In this document: positions 61,391 through 64,000 of the stretch, in pieces
Layout of the letters: each line of letters opens with the position of its first letter
Position numbering within the stretch: position 1 is the first letter of the stretch
Source: Megamerina dolium
Lineage: Eukaryota; Arthropoda; Insecta; Diptera; Megamerinidae
DNA length: 64,000 bases
Assembly (NCBI GenBank): GCA_963854835.1
Contig: OY978526.1
Span: 85,426,846-85,490,845, forward strand
Direction of reading: 5' to 3'
The notes under the pieces: generated by a model
Databases searched by the model: none
What the model was told of the DNA's origin: nothing
The model's input: only the letters and a program-made list of their open reading frames with translations
Position numbers and translations under genes: made by a program

Positions 61391-62206
61391 TTTGAAAAAT
61401 GAGGATATAAACTTTCTCTGTTGCTGGCCTTGCTCTTCAGGACCTGTTCTGACCACTTTGACAATACCATTTGGCGGTTACGCTCCCGGTCAATTAATTA
61501 AATATATTCTCGAAATTGATAATCAATCGAAAGGGTACGATTTGGAAGATGGCATTTGCTCACACCCCACACCGCAAGACACGCCATATTGTTAACACGT
61601 TGGCCAGGTCTGAAGAGTCGATGCGTTGTTTACGTCTCTCAAAACGTATAATTGAGGGTACGCTCAGAATTCCGCCTGCACCTCCAACTTTAGAAACTGG
61701 CGGCATAATTTCAGTAAGTTACCATATAACGATGACCATTGCCACAGGTGCCTGACAGATACTGAAATCGAGATACCACTTCAAATTGGTACTATACCTT
61801 TGGCGCAGAGTGCTACTGATCCTAGTCATGCAAGCAGTATATTACCAACGGCACCAGAAACACCTGGCATACCACCCGGCTACGATCAGTACAGTAAGTT
61901 TGCCTGCCCCTTCAATTATAAAGAGAATTAATTTTGATTTGTGTCCCATTTGTAGAGCCACCATCTTTTGAAGAGGTGACCACCAACAGTGTTAAATTCA
62001 TTGATATCGATGTGGATGAGCATAATCGTGTGGATGATTTTAATCCAAAGTATCCGATGTTTACAAACTTTGCAGTGCCAACGGCACCCACGGACCCAAT
62101 CGAAGCATCAAGCTCAACACCATTAATGGACGGTACGACGCACCAATCACCATCACCATACCCAATGGATGACAACACAATGCCACAGAAGACAACTGTG
62201 ATGTAA
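60295..62206 (+). pseudogene. Broken alpha-arrestin copy G
   Basis: Exon 2 is present twice (60295-60644, 60969-61318), followed by exon 3 (61386-61893) and exon 4 (61956-62206). All have intact splice signals, and exons 2 and 3 closely resemble F. Exon 1 with the start codon was not found. In both exon 2 copies the Trp of 'KVHW' is TGA. Exon 3 lacks about 33 bp that encode VELKLKQSYLF and gains one T, shifting the frame. A further small deletion gives a stop after 'IATGA'. Exon 4 is still open (PPSFEE, YPMF, PTAP, LMDGTTHQ). The tail PPSY has become PPGY, still a PPxY. It probably makes no arrestin; a transcript is possible. Confidence 0.9.
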
Positions 62207-62337
62207 TTGGTAATCTTGCAGGTGTTGGTCCGTTTCTTTTCTGTACGCGGCGTCTTTCTCTGCGGTATCATTGCAACCCTTCTGATCACAACACTCATTC
62301 CTCAGAGGCCGTTAGAAACCTATTACATCCATTACAT

Positions 62338-63547
62338 CTACTGTGCGCATGTATCATCAAGAACACTCCCCCTGAGTGTTCTGCATAAGCAGATCCGACA
62401 GTCGAGTGGTGAAAGCATTTGCTGTCTCTTGTGATTGCAGATTATTGACGTCAAGCTTTCTCTGTGTGGCACTTCGTTTGTTCTTTGCGACACATAAACG
62501 TGTCGGCACCTTAGCTGTAACAAGGTAATGAACCGAGTTAATGTTGGGACCAAGGATCGATTTCACTTCTATCACACTGGAAGCTGAAGACAGAGACGTC
62601 GCTTTATGGATGTTGAGATGTTGAAAACTAATACTATTAATTACCATGTTTCGTGCTGCAGCGAAGTCGATCAGCAGCATCTTATTCCGTTATCGGAGGT
62701 GTTCTGGTGGAGGCTGAATTTTCCGATAGTTGAACTAAAGGTACCTTCCTTGCCCACCTTGGCATTGAAGTCGCCAAGCACGATTATGACATCGTGGCAG
62801 GGGCAGCGGTCAATAACTTCTTCGAGCCGCTGAAAGAAGCTCTCTTTGGTCGCAACGTTCTTCTCATCCGTCTGAGCTGATATTAGACTCATGTTAAAAA
62901 TATTAAATTTTGCCTTCATGCGAATTATTGCCAGCTGCTCATTCACAGGTCTGAATTTCAAGACAAGATGTCGCAGTCTCTTACTGACAACAAATTCACA
63001 TCCAAGTTTGTGCTTCTCCGCATGGCATCTGCAATATATATCACAAGATACTCATTTAGTTCAACCCTGTCCCATCCATCGCATTTCCAGAAGTGTGGTA
63101 ATGTCAGCTTTGTATTTTTCGAGGACATCAACCAGCTAGATAGAGGTACCTTCCATATAGAGGACAGGACGCTCCAGGTGCATATCCGTAGATTGTGGTC
63201 CTTACTGCGTTTGCGGTGGTCGTCAACAAAAGGCGTAGTCCTTATCCGAGGCACGGTTTGAATTTTCATTGGGTGAGAATTTTTATGTGGTGGGTCCCAA
63301 GCCCAACGTACAACCTCAACCAAGGAGGTTTTCGCCACTCATTTTTGCAGCTTCCCAGCGGGTGCCAAGAAGACGTTGCCCGGTGGTCACCACGAGGAGG
63401 ACCCCCACTGAGAAATGAAGGTGACATCATATAGCGCGCAGTACAAACTACATTAACGTCCAGTGAGTTGACTTGCGATGAGTTCAACAAGGATTGTGCT
63501 AGCCCCACCCGGTTGAAGCAGTTAGATACGTTACCTTGCGAAAACAC
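62338..63547 (-). mobile_element. RTE-type LINE fragment: endonuclease half
   Basis: Minus-strand frames read in order: 'LRICTWSVLSSIWKVPLSSW' (start of the AP-endonuclease), 'HFWKCDGWDRVELNEYLV', 'RFRPVNEQLAIIRMKAKFN'-like, 'SLISAQTDEKNVATKESFFQ', 'DVIIVLGDFNAKVG' (the GDFNA catalytic motif) and 'ISFQHLNIHKATSLSS'. These are the motifs of proteins often labelled 'craniofacial development protein 2-like', which are RTE LINE endonucleases. Several frameshifts are present. Upstream (63266-63547) is a possible 5' leader. Confidence 0.8.
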
Positions 63548-63685
63548 TACCTGACCAATATCAATTTCTTACCGCCCGAAATTACAGCAGATAAATTTAA
63601 AATACTTTTTCGGAATACAATTGTTTTTGCTGTTTTTGCAAACAAACCAAACAACACGTTAGACCAAGGGCGAGTTGCTTTTGTA
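63548..63685. other. Short AT-rich spacer
   Basis: Nothing recognised between the LINE fragment and the mariner end. Confidence 0.5.
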
Positions 63686-63790
63686 CGAGGGTTGTCCCAG
63701 AACTACCCGACCTAACAAAGAACACACAACAAATTTGGGAAATTTTTTCTTTAGTTCTCAACGTAATCTCCTTTTAGCTCTATTTTAGCT
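63686..63790 (-). mobile_element. Solo end of a CGAGGG-family mariner
   Basis: CGAGGGTTGTCCCAGAACTA begins after a TA at 63684-63685 and runs into the reverse complement of that family's transposase C-terminus and 3' UTR ('AACAAATTTGGGAAATTTTT'). It stops after about 100 bp, so it is a truncated third copy. Confidence 0.8.
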
Positions 63791-64000
63791 CACTATTTAT
63801 TTATTTTATTTATTAAATACTTTTATTTAACTTCCTTATGAAGAGTGGAATCTTGCAACGCTGCAAACAATAAATTCTAATAGTCAGAAAATAATGAAAT
63901 TTTGTACGCAAGTCTCTTCTTGATGACAATACATGTTTATCTTGGGTTTAACCAATTTTTACCGTTTCGTTTATTGGTTAAATAAAAAAACCCGATTTTT
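63791..64000. other. AT-rich window end
   Basis: No feature recognised. Confidence 0.5.

Overview
This is a window of AT-rich insect nuclear DNA. It has long introns with GT-AG boundaries, many microsatellites and a dense load of short transposon relics. The genes and repeats point to a higher fly, probably a tephritid fruit fly or close relative. That assignment is inference: it rests on a serine protease very like Drosophila Sp7 and on the abundance of mariner/Tc1 relics, not on a database search.

Region 1 (about 1-9.7 kb) is mostly one minus-strand gene: four exons of a CLIP-domain trypsin-like protease (Sp7/MP2-like, melanization cascade). Its signal-peptide exon was not found and should lie upstream, beyond 9.7 kb. 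Its 3.5-kb intron holds a DDE transposon relic, a tRNA-derived SINE and a MITE.

Region 2 (about 9.7-39.2 kb) has no host gene that I can support. It is a graveyard of mariner/Tc1 elements from several lineages, RNase H and reverse-transcriptase tails of LINEs, a 47-bp mariner stub and simple repeats.

Region 3 (39.2-62.2 kb) is the main gene content: a cluster of seven alpha-arrestin (ARRDC-type) genes, here called A-G. A and B are on the minus strand. C, D, E, F and the broken copy G are on the plus strand, so B and C are divergent. A, B and C have five exons; D, E and F have four, with the second and third exons fused. All splice in frame by reading, giving proteins of 400, 446, 422, 415, 426 and 413 aa. 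G lost exon 1, has a nonsense codon and frameshifts, and carries an apparently identical 674-bp tandem duplication of its exon 2. Each protein has two arrestin lobes and a short tail. The tails of B, D, E and F combine PPxY, YPx(F/L)-like and P(S/T)AP motifs, that is, potential Nedd4, ALIX and TSG101 binding sites. This resembles human ARRDC1 and suggests cargo sorting or ESCRT-dependent budding. D, E and F share a perfect TGACGTCA palindrome 257-328 bp upstream of their ATGs.

Region 4 (62.2-64 kb) holds an RTE-type LINE endonuclease fragment and a mariner end. Positions were read by eye, so exon edges may be off by a base or two where no splice consensus is mentioned.
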